DNA from: CANHEE01 sp049316985
GTDB taxonomy: Bacteria; Bacteroidota; Bacteroidia; Chitinophagales; Saprospiraceae
Assembly (NCBI GenBank): GCA_049316985.1
Contig: JBMOJB010000001.1
Span: forward strand, 26,633-90,632
Direction: 5' to 3'
Length of the DNA stretch: 64,000 nt
The stretch's first letter is position 1. Each line of letters opens with the position of its first letter. Of this stretch, positions 24,962 through 34,059 are shown piece by piece. The position numbers were made by a program, and so were the translations under genes. The notes below the pieces were generated by a model that was not told the origin of the DNA, ran no database searches, and was given only the letters and a program-made list of their open reading frames with translations.

Positions 24962-26140
24962 TTATCTGGTGATGATTTCATGCTGACTTGCCCATAAATG
25001 CATGTCTTGACCATTTATAGCCGCCGCCATCATGTCAGGAAACATATCAGGGGTACAGGCAAAAACCGGTATATTTAATGATGCCATAAATCTTGAATTT
25101 TCTTGATCGAAAGATGGAGTCCCATCATCACTTAAAGAAAGCAAAGTAATGATCTGTACGCCGGAAGCCATGATGTCGTATATTTTTTGCTGCATTTCCT
25201 CACTTCGGCCTCCTTCATAAAGGTCAGATATCAAAATCAGAATAGTATCCGATGGTTTTTCTATAATTCGCTGGCAATAATTTAATGCCAGCTTTATATC
25301 TGTTCCACCACCCAATTGTATTCCAAATAATAAATCAACAAGATTGTCTAACTGATTGGATAAATCCCTGATTTGAGTATCAAATACCAGTAATTTTGTC
25401 GATATATTAGGAAGCGACGCCATTACATTGGCAAATATTCCGGAATAAACTACCGAAGTGGCCATTGAAGCACTTTGGTCGAGGCATAAAATAATATCCT
25501 TTAATTTATCCTTTCTTTTCCTTCCGTAGCCAATTTTGTTTTCGGGGATGATAGTTTTAAACTCAGGTTGGTAGTGCTTCAAATTTTTGAGAATGGTTGC
25601 ATTCCAGTCGATTTCATTGTACTTCGGTCTTCTGTTTTTGGCACTTCTGTTGATCGCACCAATTAGTGCAGATCTTGTTTTTTGATGCAAGCGTTCTATT
25701 AAGTCTTCTACCACTTTATTGATAACATATCGGGCAGTGTTTTTTGTCTTGGCTGGAATATGCTTTTTCAATTGGAGCAACATCGCAACCAAATGAATGT
25801 CGGGAGCAGTTTGATCAAGAATTTCAGGTTCGAGCATCATTTTTTTCTGTAATTCCGGCAATTTGAGTGCATCTTTCTGAAGTACATGGACGACGCTGTC
25901 GGGAAAATAATTTCGAATGTCACCCAACCATTTGGATATATTATAGGTCGATTTTCCACTGGTTCCTTGTTTGCTTTCAAGGGTATATTCAAATTTTCCG
26001 CTATGTTCAAATTCGTATAATGCGCCTAGTGCCGCATCCATTTGTAGTTCTTCAGCGCTAAGGGTGGCATCATCGGCATCAAGATTATTGCTGCCAAGGA
26101 TTAACTTCCATCGCTTTATTGTACTTGAAGAGGCGGGCAT
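24962..26140 (-). CDS. VWA-domain protein of the MoxR/SWIM-associated type
   Basis: 392 residues, cytosolic. The N-terminal half (about 1-205) has the conserved scaffold 'RWKLILGSNN...LDADDATLSAEELQMDAALGALYEF', 'WLGDIRNYFPDSVVHVLQKDAL', 'LEPEILDQTAPDIHLVAMLLQLK' and 'EIDWNATILKNLKHYQPE'. The VWA domain follows with a complete MIDAS: 'LDQSASMATSVVYSGIF' (DxSxS), 'GGGTDIKLAL' (Thr) and 'LISDLYEGG' (Asp). These features match the YehP-like VWA proteins that occur with a MoxR AAA+ ATPase and SWIM proteins in other bacteria. No MoxR gene is adjacent here. Its ATG follows the stop of rfaE2 with no gap, so it is translationally coupled to that gene. Confidence 0.85.
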   Translation of the reverse strand: MPASSSTIKRWKLILGSNNLDADDATLSAEELQMDAALGALYEFEHSGKFEYTLESKQGTSGKSTYNISKWLGDIRNYFPDSVVHVLQKDALKLPELQKKMMLEPEILDQTAPDIHLVAMLLQLKKHIPAKTKNTARYVINKVVEDLIERLHQKTRSALIGAINRSAKNRRPKYNEIDWNATILKNLKHYQPEFKTIIPENKIGYGRKRKDKLKDIILCLDQSASMATSVVYSGIFANVMASLPNISTKLLVFDTQIRDLSNQLDNLVDLLFGIQLGGGTDIKLALNYCQRIIEKPSDTILILISDLYEGGRSEEMQQKIYDIMASGVQIITLLSLSDDGTPSFDQENSRFMASLNIPVFACTPDMFPDMMAAAINGQDMHLWASQHEIITR

Positions 26141-26641
26141 TTATTGTTTTTTAGCGGCAGAATTTATAATTTTTGTTTCAATGGCTGTGGATGAAAATCC
26201 ATCCAGAAATGACAAGACTTTTACTGAACCACCATAGCTTTTTACCAAATCGGCTCCCACAATCGTTTCCGGATTATAGTCTCCTCCTTTAACCAAAATG
26301 TCAGGGCGTACGATATTGATCAGTTCGTAAGGAGTTTCTTCATCGAATATAACTACTGCATCCACAAATATCATCGTAGCCAGCATCATACTTCTTGAAC
26401 GCTGATCATTGATTGGTCGGGTTTCACCCTTTAATTTTCTCGTGGATGCATCCGAGTTTAATCCAATAACTAATTTGTCACCCAGCATTCTAGCCTGCAT
26501 TAGGTATTGCAGGTGACCCTGATGAAGTAAATCAAAACACCCATTGGTAAAAACAATCTTTTTACTTCCGAACCGCCACAATGAAAGGGTCTTTTGCAAT
26601 GACACACTATCATGGATTTTCGATTCTATAAAATCTAACAT
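26141..26641 (-). CDS. rfaE2: D-glycero-beta-D-manno-heptose 1-phosphate adenylyltransferase
   Basis: 166 residues, the stand-alone nucleotidyltransferase half of HldE. The signatures are 'VFTNGCFDLLHQGHLQYL' with the HxGH catalytic motif, 'VIGLNSDASTRKLKG' and 'KGGDYNPETIVGADLV'. The enzyme makes ADP-heptose for LPS inner core, or for other heptosylation, from heptose 1-phosphate and ATP. The kinase half is not nearby. The stop is followed immediately by the ATG of the VWA gene. A heptamer repeat array lies just upstream, between this gene and the Mur ligase. Confidence 0.93.
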   Translation of the reverse strand: MLDFIESKIHDSVSLQKTLSLWRFGSKKIVFTNGCFDLLHQGHLQYLMQARMLGDKLVIGLNSDASTRKLKGETRPINDQRSRSMMLATMIFVDAVVIFDEETPYELINIVRPDILVKGGDYNPETIVGADLVKSYGGSVKVLSFLDGFSSTAIETKIINSAAKKQ

Positions 26642-26648
26642 TATAATA

Positions 26649-26728
26649 AATTACGAATTACGAATTACGAATTACGAAAATTATTTTTTGCGCCTTTGGG
26701 CACCAGCTTTTCAATTTTCAATTTTCAA
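26649..26728. repeat. Mixed heptamer repeats (AATTACG and TTTTCAA)
   Basis: The gap between the Mur ligase and rfaE2 has four AATTACG units (26649-26676) and, 30 bases on, three TTTTCAA units (about 26706-26727). Both repeat classes therefore occur side by side in one short gap. Confidence 0.85.
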
Positions 26729-26729
26729 C

Positions 26730-28301
26730 TTACTCATCGTAAGTATCCGGTAGATCATTTTCATACAGCACAACATCGCCGGATGTAGCAATTTCGTTGA
26801 CTTTAGCGATGGCTTCAGTGAGGTTTTTGGCGATGAATAATTTATTTTCGGGGTAGGAAGCTTCTCTTAGACCTTCTTGAATGGGAGCAGTTTGTTTTGG
26901 CCCTACAAGAATGGTGAAGTCACATACAGCGGCGATTTGTTTGCCGAAAGTCTTGTTGGCTTCAAACTCCAGTTCGCCAAGTTCAATCATTCCGGGCGTT
27001 ACGATTATTTTTTTATTTCCTGATATTTTTCCCAAAACATCAACGGCCATTGCTGCACCCATTGGATTTGAATTGAAGGCGTCGTCGATGATTGTCAGAC
27101 CATTGCTGAATTTTTTCACTTCCAATCGATGTTGTACTGCTTGTAAGTTGCGAACAGCGAATGCAATTTTTCCCGGCTCAACGCCAAGTTCAGATGCTAC
27201 CGCGCAGGCTGCAATAATATTTGAGACATTGTGGTCACCGAGAAGTTTTGTTTCAAGAGGAAATAGCAAATTTCCTTTGTGTAGAAACTCAAAAGTCATA
27301 CCACCGGGGGTATATTGGATGTTACGTGCTGAATAGTCTGCATTTGTGTTTAGAACGCTGTACCATATTTTTCCCGTGTTGTTTTTATCGTATTCTTTTA
27401 CCAGTTCATAATCTGCATTTAAAATAGCAAACCCATTGTGATCGAGGCTTTCCGGCAATTCAAAATTTCCTTTTTGAACATTTTTCATGTCACCGAAAGT
27501 ATCGAGGTGCTCCGGTCCGATAGCCGTCAGGATGGCGATATCCGGCTCAACGAGATCGCATAATTCTTTTACATCACCCATTTTTTTGGCACCCATTTCC
27601 GCTATGAATATATCATGCGTAGGCCTTAATTGCTCCCTGATGATTCTAACTACCCCGAGTGTTGTATTTACACTACCGGGTGTATGCAGCACATTGTATT
27701 TTTCGGATAGTATTCTGGCGACAAAGTGCTTGACGCTGGTCTTGCCATAACTGCCCGTAATACCGACAACTTTCAAATTTGGCATGCCTTTTAATTTCTT
27801 TTTGGCATCAACTACAAATCCATTGTTGATCGAATTCTCAACGGGTGCTAAGAGTGAAGCGGAAAACATCAGAAAAACAAATGAGAATAAGGCAATATAG
27901 GGCGCAAAATGCAAAAAATAGGTCGGGTAAATTGTACTGACAAATGCAAGCTTGACAATATAAAGCACAAGGATCACTCCCAGCAACCTTTTGGCTCTCG
28001 GCGTATAGACCAGCGCTTTCTTTTCTTTTTTGGTCCACAACAGATAAGCACCGGTTCCATAAATAACCGCGAAAACAAGCGGAAGAAAGGGATTTTCAGG
28101 TCTGATCAACAGAAATGCACTGAAAACAATACCGAGTAAATCCGTTCTATTAATGGCTTTGAGGCGATTGTCATTCCACCATTTCCAATAGCGGCTGATA
28201 AAATAGGAGTTTTGTTGCATCATATGCACTTCACGGCGGCATTTTGCTAAGACATAGCTGAAAAATGCGATTAGGGATACAAAATTGAAGATTTCAGTCA
28301 T
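26730..28301 (-). CDS. MurF-like Mur ligase with N-terminal membrane domain
   Basis: 523 residues. The first 150 or so residues form a membrane domain: helix 1 (about 3-19), the signature 'MMQQNSYFISRYWKWW', then three or four further hydrophobic helices. A Mur ligase core follows: ATP loop 'VVGITGSYGKTSVKHFVARIL', 'PGSVNTTLGV', 'EMGAKKMGDVKELCDLVEPDIAILTAIGPEHLDTFG', 'LLGDHNVSNIIAACAVA' and 'IIDDAFNSNPMGAAMAVDVL'. The usual MurF N-terminal UDP-substrate domain is missing. Related membrane-anchored MurF-like proteins exist in Firmicutes and Bacteroidota (from memory). It may be a second ligase acting on lipid-linked or altered substrates instead of the housekeeping MurF. The core motifs look active. 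Confidence 0.82.
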   Translation of the reverse strand: MTEIFNFVSLIAFFSYVLAKCRREVHMMQQNSYFISRYWKWWNDNRLKAINRTDLLGIVFSAFLLIRPENPFLPLVFAVIYGTGAYLLWTKKEKKALVYTPRAKRLLGVILVLYIVKLAFVSTIYPTYFLHFAPYIALFSFVFLMFSASLLAPVENSINNGFVVDAKKKLKGMPNLKVVGITGSYGKTSVKHFVARILSEKYNVLHTPGSVNTTLGVVRIIREQLRPTHDIFIAEMGAKKMGDVKELCDLVEPDIAILTAIGPEHLDTFGDMKNVQKGNFELPESLDHNGFAILNADYELVKEYDKNNTGKIWYSVLNTNADYSARNIQYTPGGMTFEFLHKGNLLFPLETKLLGDHNVSNIIAACAVASELGVEPGKIAFAVRNLQAVQHRLEVKKFSNGLTIIDDAFNSNPMGAAMAVDVLGKISGNKKIIVTPGMIELGELEFEANKTFGKQIAAVCDFTILVGPKQTAPIQEGLREASYPENKLFIAKNLTEAIAKVNEIATSGDVVLYENDLPDTYDE

Positions 28302-28528
28302 TCGATGTTTGATTTGTGCGCCGCAAAGTTCGTTAAAAAAAAGTACGTGTACTAATTATTCTGGACAAATGCAATCAAGGACTTAGGGCTATGATGAAGC
28401 AAAGCAAAAATAGCTTTCAAACGATTTATTATACACAAAAATTTATATATATACATAATGGAAAGAAAATACATTGTAAATGAATATATTACAAGAGTGG
28501 TATCTTGTTTATAGCTGTCACAAATTAA

Positions 28529-28570
28529 GTGAAATCAGAAATATTTCACTGGATTGATTAAATACTTTTG
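28529..28570 (+). promoter_or_regulatory. Inverted repeat and -7 box before secreted-protein gene
   Basis: GTGAAAT (28529-28535) and ATTTCAC (28543-28549) form an inverted repeat seven bases apart, ending 13 bases before a TACTTTTG -7 box (28563-28570). The inverted repeat covers the place where a -33 element would sit, so it could be an operator or activator site. The gene starts at 28592. Confidence 0.45.
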
Positions 28571-28591
28571 TAATATTAATATCAATTCAAT

Positions 28592-29260
28592 ATGAAAAAA
28601 TTGCTTATTCTAATTTCACTGATTCTTGTAAGTTACGGACGCTCGCAAGCGATTTGTACCTATCAAAAGTCATTGGCAGGTGAAGAATTTCCGATAGGAT
28701 TGATGCTTAGCTGGAGCACCGCCTGGGAAGAAAACACTGCTAGTTTCATCATAGAAAGGGCAGGGGATGGAGTTGATTTTGAAATTGTAGGTACGGTACC
28801 CTCTGCTGGAAACTCGACTAAAATTAAGTCGTACAATTTTCTGGATTCCAAAGCTACTGCAGGTTCTTATTACAGATTAAAACAGGCAGATATCGACGGA
28901 TCTTTCCGATATTCAGCAGTCGTCAGGAGCAGTAAGTCCCTTGCCAACAATTTTTTGGTCAGTAGAATGTCAAATCTTAGTACAAAGGATCGGTTTACAG
29001 CCACCATCGAGATGTTTATTGCTGGAAATTTGAGGTATGAATTGCGCGAAATTGGTGGTTTACGCGTGTTTTGGGCAACGAAAAGTGTAAAAGTAGGCTT
29101 AAATGACATTTCAATTGATCTTTCAGACTATAAACCGGGCAACTATAAGTTGAAATTCTTGTTTGACAATGAAGAGGAAATAATCGTCTTACAGAAACTG
29201 CAAGTCGATAAAAGCGAAGATAAAGCGCCGGTGGTAATAGGAGCAACAATGGAGAAATGA
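28592..29260 (+). CDS. Secreted protein with FN3-like pre-CTD region, T9SS-style
   Basis: 222 residues with a signal peptide (about 1-19, 'YGRSQA'). Residues 35-110 ('LMLSWSTAWEENTASFIIERAGDGVDFEIVG', 'YNFLDSKATAGSYYRLKQADIDG') match the module that precedes the type IX secretion C-terminal domain in many Bacteroidota surface proteins. The final part ('LNDISIDLSDYKPGNYKLKFLF') is similar to a sorting domain but then runs on with a charged tail 'DKSEDKAPVV'. It is unusually short, carrying no catalytic or binding domain before the module. The function is unknown; secretion is likely. Confidence 0.7.
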   Translation: MKKLLILISLILVSYGRSQAICTYQKSLAGEEFPIGLMLSWSTAWEENTASFIIERAGDGVDFEIVGTVPSAGNSTKIKSYNFLDSKATAGSYYRLKQADIDGSFRYSAVVRSSKSLANNFLVSRMSNLSTKDRFTATIEMFIAGNLRYELREIGGLRVFWATKSVKVGLNDISIDLSDYKPGNYKLKFLFDNEEEIIVLQKLQVDKSEDKAPVVIGATMEK

Positions 29261-29301
29261 CGTTAACAAAGCATATGATAAGTAAGTGTGAATGTATTTT
29301 G

Positions 29302-29340
29302 CGCCCTTTGGTTTTCCCCCAAAGGGCGTTTTTTGTTTTA
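29302..29340 (+). terminator. Rho-independent terminator
   Basis: Stem CGCCCTTTGG/CCAAAGGGCG (29302-29311 and 29319-29328) followed by six Ts. It ends the secreted-protein transcript just before the converging outer-membrane protein gene. Confidence 0.9.
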
Positions 29341-29364
29341 TTTACACTTAAAATGAATGTTTAT

Positions 29365-32300
29365 CTAGAATATCGCTCGGATTGCCATATTACCGGTGTG
29401 AATTATTCTGCCGGAGCTGCCGGTTTTTCGGCCATCATAGCGAAGTTCCAGCTGAAGTGTTTTATTGAGTGCCTGGTTGAGTTGAAAGCTCCATAGAAAG
29501 TTCTCACCGGATTGCAGTCCATTTAACATGATGTATTGCACCGGAGCATTGGGTGTGCCGGTGTAATCGATTTGAACTAATGATAATTTGGCTCTTATTG
29601 CAGTTTTGGAACTATAATTATAAGTAATTTCATTGCTTAGGTTATGGATTTTTGCACTGCTACGGCTATTGAGGGTGTCAAGGCTTTGGGAAAATGAGTA
29701 AATGATATGCATTCTAAAATCTTTTCGCAACATGATGTTGCTTTCCGGTTCGATTGTTTTCGAGTGAATCAGATAGTTTCGCAGAATCAGAAATTCGGAT
29801 TCACTTTTTTTTGTACTTTGGGTAAAAGTCAGTCTGAGGCTCACTTTTCGATTAATATTCCACCTTGTTCGGATAAAATTTTCACTGAAGCCCCTGATAT
29901 CATATCCTGAAGTGAGTAAACTTCTGGTCACATTGTCATTTTTACCGGCACTGATTTCATAAGATGGATGACTGCGATTGAAATACAGCGTATGGCGTTG
30001 GGAATTGGTAGCTGCCACGAGAGAGGAGTCGTTAATACTAATTTGGATAAAAGGATTCCAGGCGGGTTGAACGGCACCAAGTTTTAATCTATTTTGAATT
30101 TGCCAATAGGATTCTGATGAAAGATGACTCAATATTTTTTTTATTCCTTTTTCTTGTAACCAAACAGTACCCGGACTGAGGTTGACCACCTGATTGAAAC
30201 CCATATTCTGCGTTCTTACAAATTGGTTGGTAGGAAGGACAAAACGAACAATATTGGCAGAGTCTCTGAAAATGGCAGTAAACACTTCATCTTGTTGAAT
30301 GTTACCATCTTTGTTGTAATCCCTCCAGGTAAGCGCTCCGAATCCCGGTTGCACTTTCTGATAATAATATTCCAGCCTTTGCTCTTGACCGGAACCCAAT
30401 TCGTAGGTGGTATTCAGCAAAATAGCGTTTTTAAATTTTGACCACGAAAAATTTAACCTGCCCAGATAGCTCTCCTGAGGTTGAAGATTGATTAAGGCGC
30501 GATTATTTATTTGCAATGTCCGATAGGCAAAGTTTCCATTGAGTAATATTCCTTTTTTGTTTGAATAACTTCCTGTAAGATTCAATTCATGTGCAGTACT
30601 GCTTTTTGCAAATTGTCCTTTCAATGGTAATCGGTCAATTCGTTGCTGTGCAAAAGCAACTAATGAAAATCCTTTTTTATTGTCAAAATTGGAATAAGCC
30701 TTTAGAATCTCAAAATCAAAACTCGACCTGTCCAAAGTATCTGCCACTTTTCTTGTATTGCTTTCTTTTTCGAAATACAGACCTACACTGTGCTGCTTAT
30801 TATGGAAAAGCTTTTTCAAATCTGCCCTGGGTCTGAAAAATGTTGTTTGTTCGAATTGGCTTTCTGACCGGAGTAGGCTGTTGGCTCCTGCAATTAACCA
30901 GCCTTTCTTTTCAAATTGGTAGTTTAAAATTTGCTTGTTTCCGAGGTACTGGTCTTTTCTGTCGAACCGATTGAATTCATATTGAATATTGCCCAGCGAA
31001 TCTCTTCTTAAGTCAATCATTCCTCTGAAAATTTGCTCGTTTGTAGCTGTAGCGTTATTGGCGGTATTCCAGTCTCTGCTAAATTCGATTGAGCGATAGG
31101 GATTCAGTACTTTGAATTGTTGCTGTGTGCCTTCATAACTTCCATCAAGATGTAGCCTCCAGAATTTGCTCAGTTTAATTTTATGCTGGTATTGCAGCAT
31201 GGTTGCGAAACCCAGATCATCGGCTTTATTCAAATTTGAAAGCCGATTTTGGTCATTTTTACTCATCACGAGCTCCGACTTAAAAGTTGCGTTTTTATTT
31301 TTCAAAAGATTGATTTCAGCTCCAATCGCATAAACCTGAAAAAGTTTGGGTGTAGTTAGTTTGGTGCCGATGCGATAATTTCCTTTCCCGGGGCCTTCAT
31401 ATTGAAAGATTCTGCCATTGGCCGATGAGATTTTGACAGAGTAATCACCTTCACCATTGGCTACTTCCATAAATCGGACGAAATATCTCGCACTATCCGG
31501 ATGGGATGAAATTTCAAAGTAGGTTTTTCCCGATGAGTCTGTCAAAGATTTGTACAAGAGTCTGTCTTTCGAAAACTCTACAGTATCGACGCCCTCGGAA
31601 AAGATATTGAGTGCATCTCCTCCTTCCGCTAAGGCTTTTTTGTCATTTTCGCTAAGCGATTGTTGTGTGCCACTGGTTCTTCCATCCTGTTCTCCGTATA
31701 AATTAAAATGAAGTTTTACTCTTTCGCTTTCGTATTCTGAACTGACTGTGTAAAGTGTTCTTACGAAACTTTGGTCGGTATAGTCAAATTCAGCTGTAAT
31801 CCGCGTATCTTTCGTAATGAGTCTTTTAGAAGTAAAAGAAAGGGTGCCTTGGTTGTAGTCAATCGTGTAATCGTTTTCGTAGCCTCTTTTCAAGAGTAAT
31901 CCATCGATGAAAATCCGCTCCGTCGCAGAAACGACTATAATAAATTGTTCTCCCCCATTGCCATTTAATCTGTACGGACCTTGGTTGCCCTCTGTTCCCA
32001 GAATGAGTTGGCGGTTAAATTTTCCTCGAGAGACGGCACCGGTTGCTCCGCTGCGCAGGGTAGCTTTGTTGTTGAATTTTTCAACATATTGAGCACCCAA
32101 TCCCTGGACTCTTTTGTTGTATGTGACAAAATAGCTATTAGGTCGTGCGAGGTCAAAATCTCCCGCATTCAATAAAGCGTTTTTTCTTTTTAATTGTATG
32201 AAGATGCGGTCGAACTGATTCAACTGGGCAGTATTTCCGTCTGGTTGTATTGGAATGGTATTGTCGCTCATAGCTGCGGATATTTCAATATCCTTACTGA

Positions 32301-32805
32301 GTTTGCCTGCCATTTGCAGGCTAAAATTTGAATTTACCACCAGATCCTGGTTATTTCCCACCGAAATTCCCCGCGTTAGTCCGCCTGAATAACTCAAGTC
32401 TTTCGTGGAGGGTAGGACACTGTTGCTTTTATTGTTGTCAAATGGTCGATACTGCCACAGATCCCCTTTGAGTTCCGGTCTGATGCGTATGGTGTCGAGA
32501 TGTACTACCCGTTTTTCCAAATTAAACGGAAGGGTTCGATAGCAAATTTTTATAAAGGGGTATTTTCCATTAAATGGATTTTTCTTAGGAAATATTATTT
32601 GTTTATTTAAAATAAAAAAACTTGAAGTGGGGATTGTATCATTCGATGGGGTAGTGAATTGGATAGATTCAGTGATGATTGTTAATGTATCGTTCAGTGC
32701 AATAGTGTCTTTTGCCGGTACTTCATAGCAATACCAATTGCTCTGGCCATTAGCGGCTAAGACCGTAGTACACCAAAAAGACAAACACAAAACGTATTTT
32801 TTCAT
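29365..32805 (-). CDS. Giant outer-membrane beta-barrel protein, unknown function
   Basis: 1146 residues with a signal peptide ending near 'VLAANGQ'. Early conserved blocks read 'YSGGLTRGISVGNNQDLVVNSNF', 'EISAAMSDNTIPIQPDGNT', 'FDRIFIQLKRKNALLNAGDFDLARPNSYF', 'TEGNQGPYRLNGNGGEQFIIVV' and 'TERIFIDGLLLKRGYENDYTIDYNQGTLSFT'. The rest is alternating amphipathic strands typical of a very large barrel (aromatic girdles, turns with DN/NK), ending in 'TGNMAIRAIF' with a terminal Phe. I recall this as a conserved Bacteroidota protein of about 1100 residues with some resemblance to segments of the T9SS translocon SprA; that relation is not proven. It is the last gene of an operon with an RNA methyltransferase and an XRE regulator. 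Confidence 0.8.
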   Translation of the reverse strand: MKKYVLCLSFWCTTVLAANGQSNWYCYEVPAKDTIALNDTLTIITESIQFTTPSNDTIPTSSFFILNKQIIFPKKNPFNGKYPFIKICYRTLPFNLEKRVVHLDTIRIRPELKGDLWQYRPFDNNKSNSVLPSTKDLSYSGGLTRGISVGNNQDLVVNSNFSLQMAGKLSKDIEISAAMSDNTIPIQPDGNTAQLNQFDRIFIQLKRKNALLNAGDFDLARPNSYFVTYNKRVQGLGAQYVEKFNNKATLRSGATGAVSRGKFNRQLILGTEGNQGPYRLNGNGGEQFIIVVSATERIFIDGLLLKRGYENDYTIDYNQGTLSFTSKRLITKDTRITAEFDYTDQSFVRTLYTVSSEYESERVKLHFNLYGEQDGRTSGTQQSLSENDKKALAEGGDALNIFSEGVDTVEFSKDRLLYKSLTDSSGKTYFEISSHPDSARYFVRFMEVANGEGDYSVKISSANGRIFQYEGPGKGNYRIGTKLTTPKLFQVYAIGAEINLLKNKNATFKSELVMSKNDQNRLSNLNKADDLGFATMLQYQHKIKLSKFWRLHLDGSYEGTQQQFKVLNPYRSIEFSRDWNTANNATATNEQIFRGMIDLRRDSLGNIQYEFNRFDRKDQYLGNKQILNYQFEKKGWLIAGANSLLRSESQFEQTTFFRPRADLKKLFHNKQHSVGLYFEKESNTRKVADTLDRSSFDFEILKAYSNFDNKKGFSLVAFAQQRIDRLPLKGQFAKSSTAHELNLTGSYSNKKGILLNGNFAYRTLQINNRALINLQPQESYLGRLNFSWSKFKNAILLNTTYELGSGQEQRLEYYYQKVQPGFGALTWRDYNKDGNIQQDEVFTAIFRDSANIVRFVLPTNQFVRTQNMGFNQVVNLSPGTVWLQEKGIKKILSHLSSESYWQIQNRLKLGAVQPAWNPFIQISINDSSLVAATNSQRHTLYFNRSHPSYEISAGKNDNVTRSLLTSGYDIRGFSENFIRTRWNINRKVSLRLTFTQSTKKSESEFLILRNYLIHSKTIEPESNIMLRKDFRMHIIYSFSQSLDTLNSRSSAKIHNLSNEITYNYSSKTAIRAKLSLVQIDYTGTPNAPVQYIMLNGLQSGENFLWSFQLNQALNKTLQLELRYDGRKTGSSGRIIHTGNMAIRAIF

Positions 32806-32841
32806 CCATATTGAAACGCTAAAATTTCAAATTTGATTATT

Positions 32842-34047
32842 TCATTTAACTCTTTTAAGCAAAGCCATGTAAAAGCCATCGTAACCATTTTTTGAGGGCA
32901 GGCAGTGTTTTTCTTCAAGAAGTTGAAACGCTCCTTTTTGTAGTTCAAGAAACCATTTAACCTGATTTTCATTTTCAGACGGCAGAATACTGCAGGTTGC
33001 GTAGACCATTTGGCCACCTTTGCGCAGCATTTTTGAGTAATTTTTAAGAATTTCCTGTTGGGTCAGGCAAACTTTATCTATAAAATCAGCTTGAATTTTC
33101 CACTTGGCATCGGGATTTCTTCGGAGCACCCCGAGCCCCGAACAAGGCACATCCAACAATAGTCGATCGGCCGTTTCGTGCAGTCTTTTTATCGTCTTAT
33201 TGCTTTCTATCAATCGGGTTTCTATATTGTGTGCAGCTCCTCTTTTGGCTCTTTTCTTTAATTCTGAAAGTTTCCATTCTTCAATATCCATCGCGATCAG
33301 GTGGCCTTTGTTTTCCATCAAGGCTGACAAATGCAGCGTTTTTCCACCAGCGCCTGCACAAGCATCAATGACTCTGTTTCCCGGTTGAGGATCCAGAAAT
33401 CTGGCAATCCATTGTGAGCCTGCATCTTGAATTTCAAAGTAACCATTTAAAAATAATGGGCTGCTAAACAGATTCTTTCTTACTTGCAACTTAAGCGCAT
33501 CGGGGCTATCCGGGACCAAACTTACCAATATGCCTTCTTTTTCAAGTAAAGATTTTAAATCGGCGCAATTGGTCTTGTGGGTATTTACTCTGATAAATAC
33601 CTCAGCCGGTTCATTGAGTGCTTTTAATTCATCAGGCCATTTATCTCCAAACTCTTCGTTGCATCTCGTGTCCATCCAATCAGGAATCGAGTAAAAAGTG
33701 GCGCGATGATCAGCGGCCAAAATATGCCTTTCAGTGATCTTGTTTTCGTCAAGTCCATCGAATTCCGACCAATTCGGTATTTCCTTGTATTTTAGAAAAT
33801 ACCAGGCTCCGAATACTTTCCACAAATGCTGCAATTCTTCGCCCTCCACTTCACATACAAATCCTAGCAAGCGCCAGTTTCTAACGATATCATAAATACT
33901 TTCTGCGATGAAACCTCGATCGCGGCTTCCCCATTTTTTATTCGATTTAAGTGTTTTTTCTATAACTTTATCGGCATATCGATTTTCGGAAAAAATAGTA
34001 TAAAGACTCTGCAAAACAGCATCCGCAAGAATTTTATGTAATTTCAT
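32842..34047 (-). CDS. RsmB/Sun-type RNA 5-methylcytosine methyltransferase
   Basis: 401 residues. An N-terminal NusB-like helical region (about 1-120) is followed by the methyltransferase: SAM site 'VIDACAGAGGKTLHLSALM', 'LIAMDIEEWKLSELKKRA', catalytic 'LLLDVPCSGLGVLRRNPDAKW' and 'YATCSILPSENENQVKWFL', which supply the two cysteines used by m5C enzymes. It should methylate C967-type positions of 16S rRNA or tRNA. It starts 12 bases after the XRE gene and ends 36 bases before the outer-membrane protein gene, implying one transcript. Confidence 0.93.
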   Translation of the reverse strand: MKLHKILADAVLQSLYTIFSENRYADKVIEKTLKSNKKWGSRDRGFIAESIYDIVRNWRLLGFVCEVEGEELQHLWKVFGAWYFLKYKEIPNWSEFDGLDENKITERHILAADHRATFYSIPDWMDTRCNEEFGDKWPDELKALNEPAEVFIRVNTHKTNCADLKSLLEKEGILVSLVPDSPDALKLQVRKNLFSSPLFLNGYFEIQDAGSQWIARFLDPQPGNRVIDACAGAGGKTLHLSALMENKGHLIAMDIEEWKLSELKKRAKRGAAHNIETRLIESNKTIKRLHETADRLLLDVPCSGLGVLRRNPDAKWKIQADFIDKVCLTQQEILKNYSKMLRKGGQMVYATCSILPSENENQVKWFLELQKGAFQLLEEKHCLPSKNGYDGFYMALLKRVK

Positions 34048-34059
34048 TTGGGACTGGTT

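Noticed and set aside
29365..32805. SprA, T9SS translocon subunit
   Set aside because: It is less than half the usual SprA length and only some blocks look alike; kept as a giant outer-membrane protein of unknown role.
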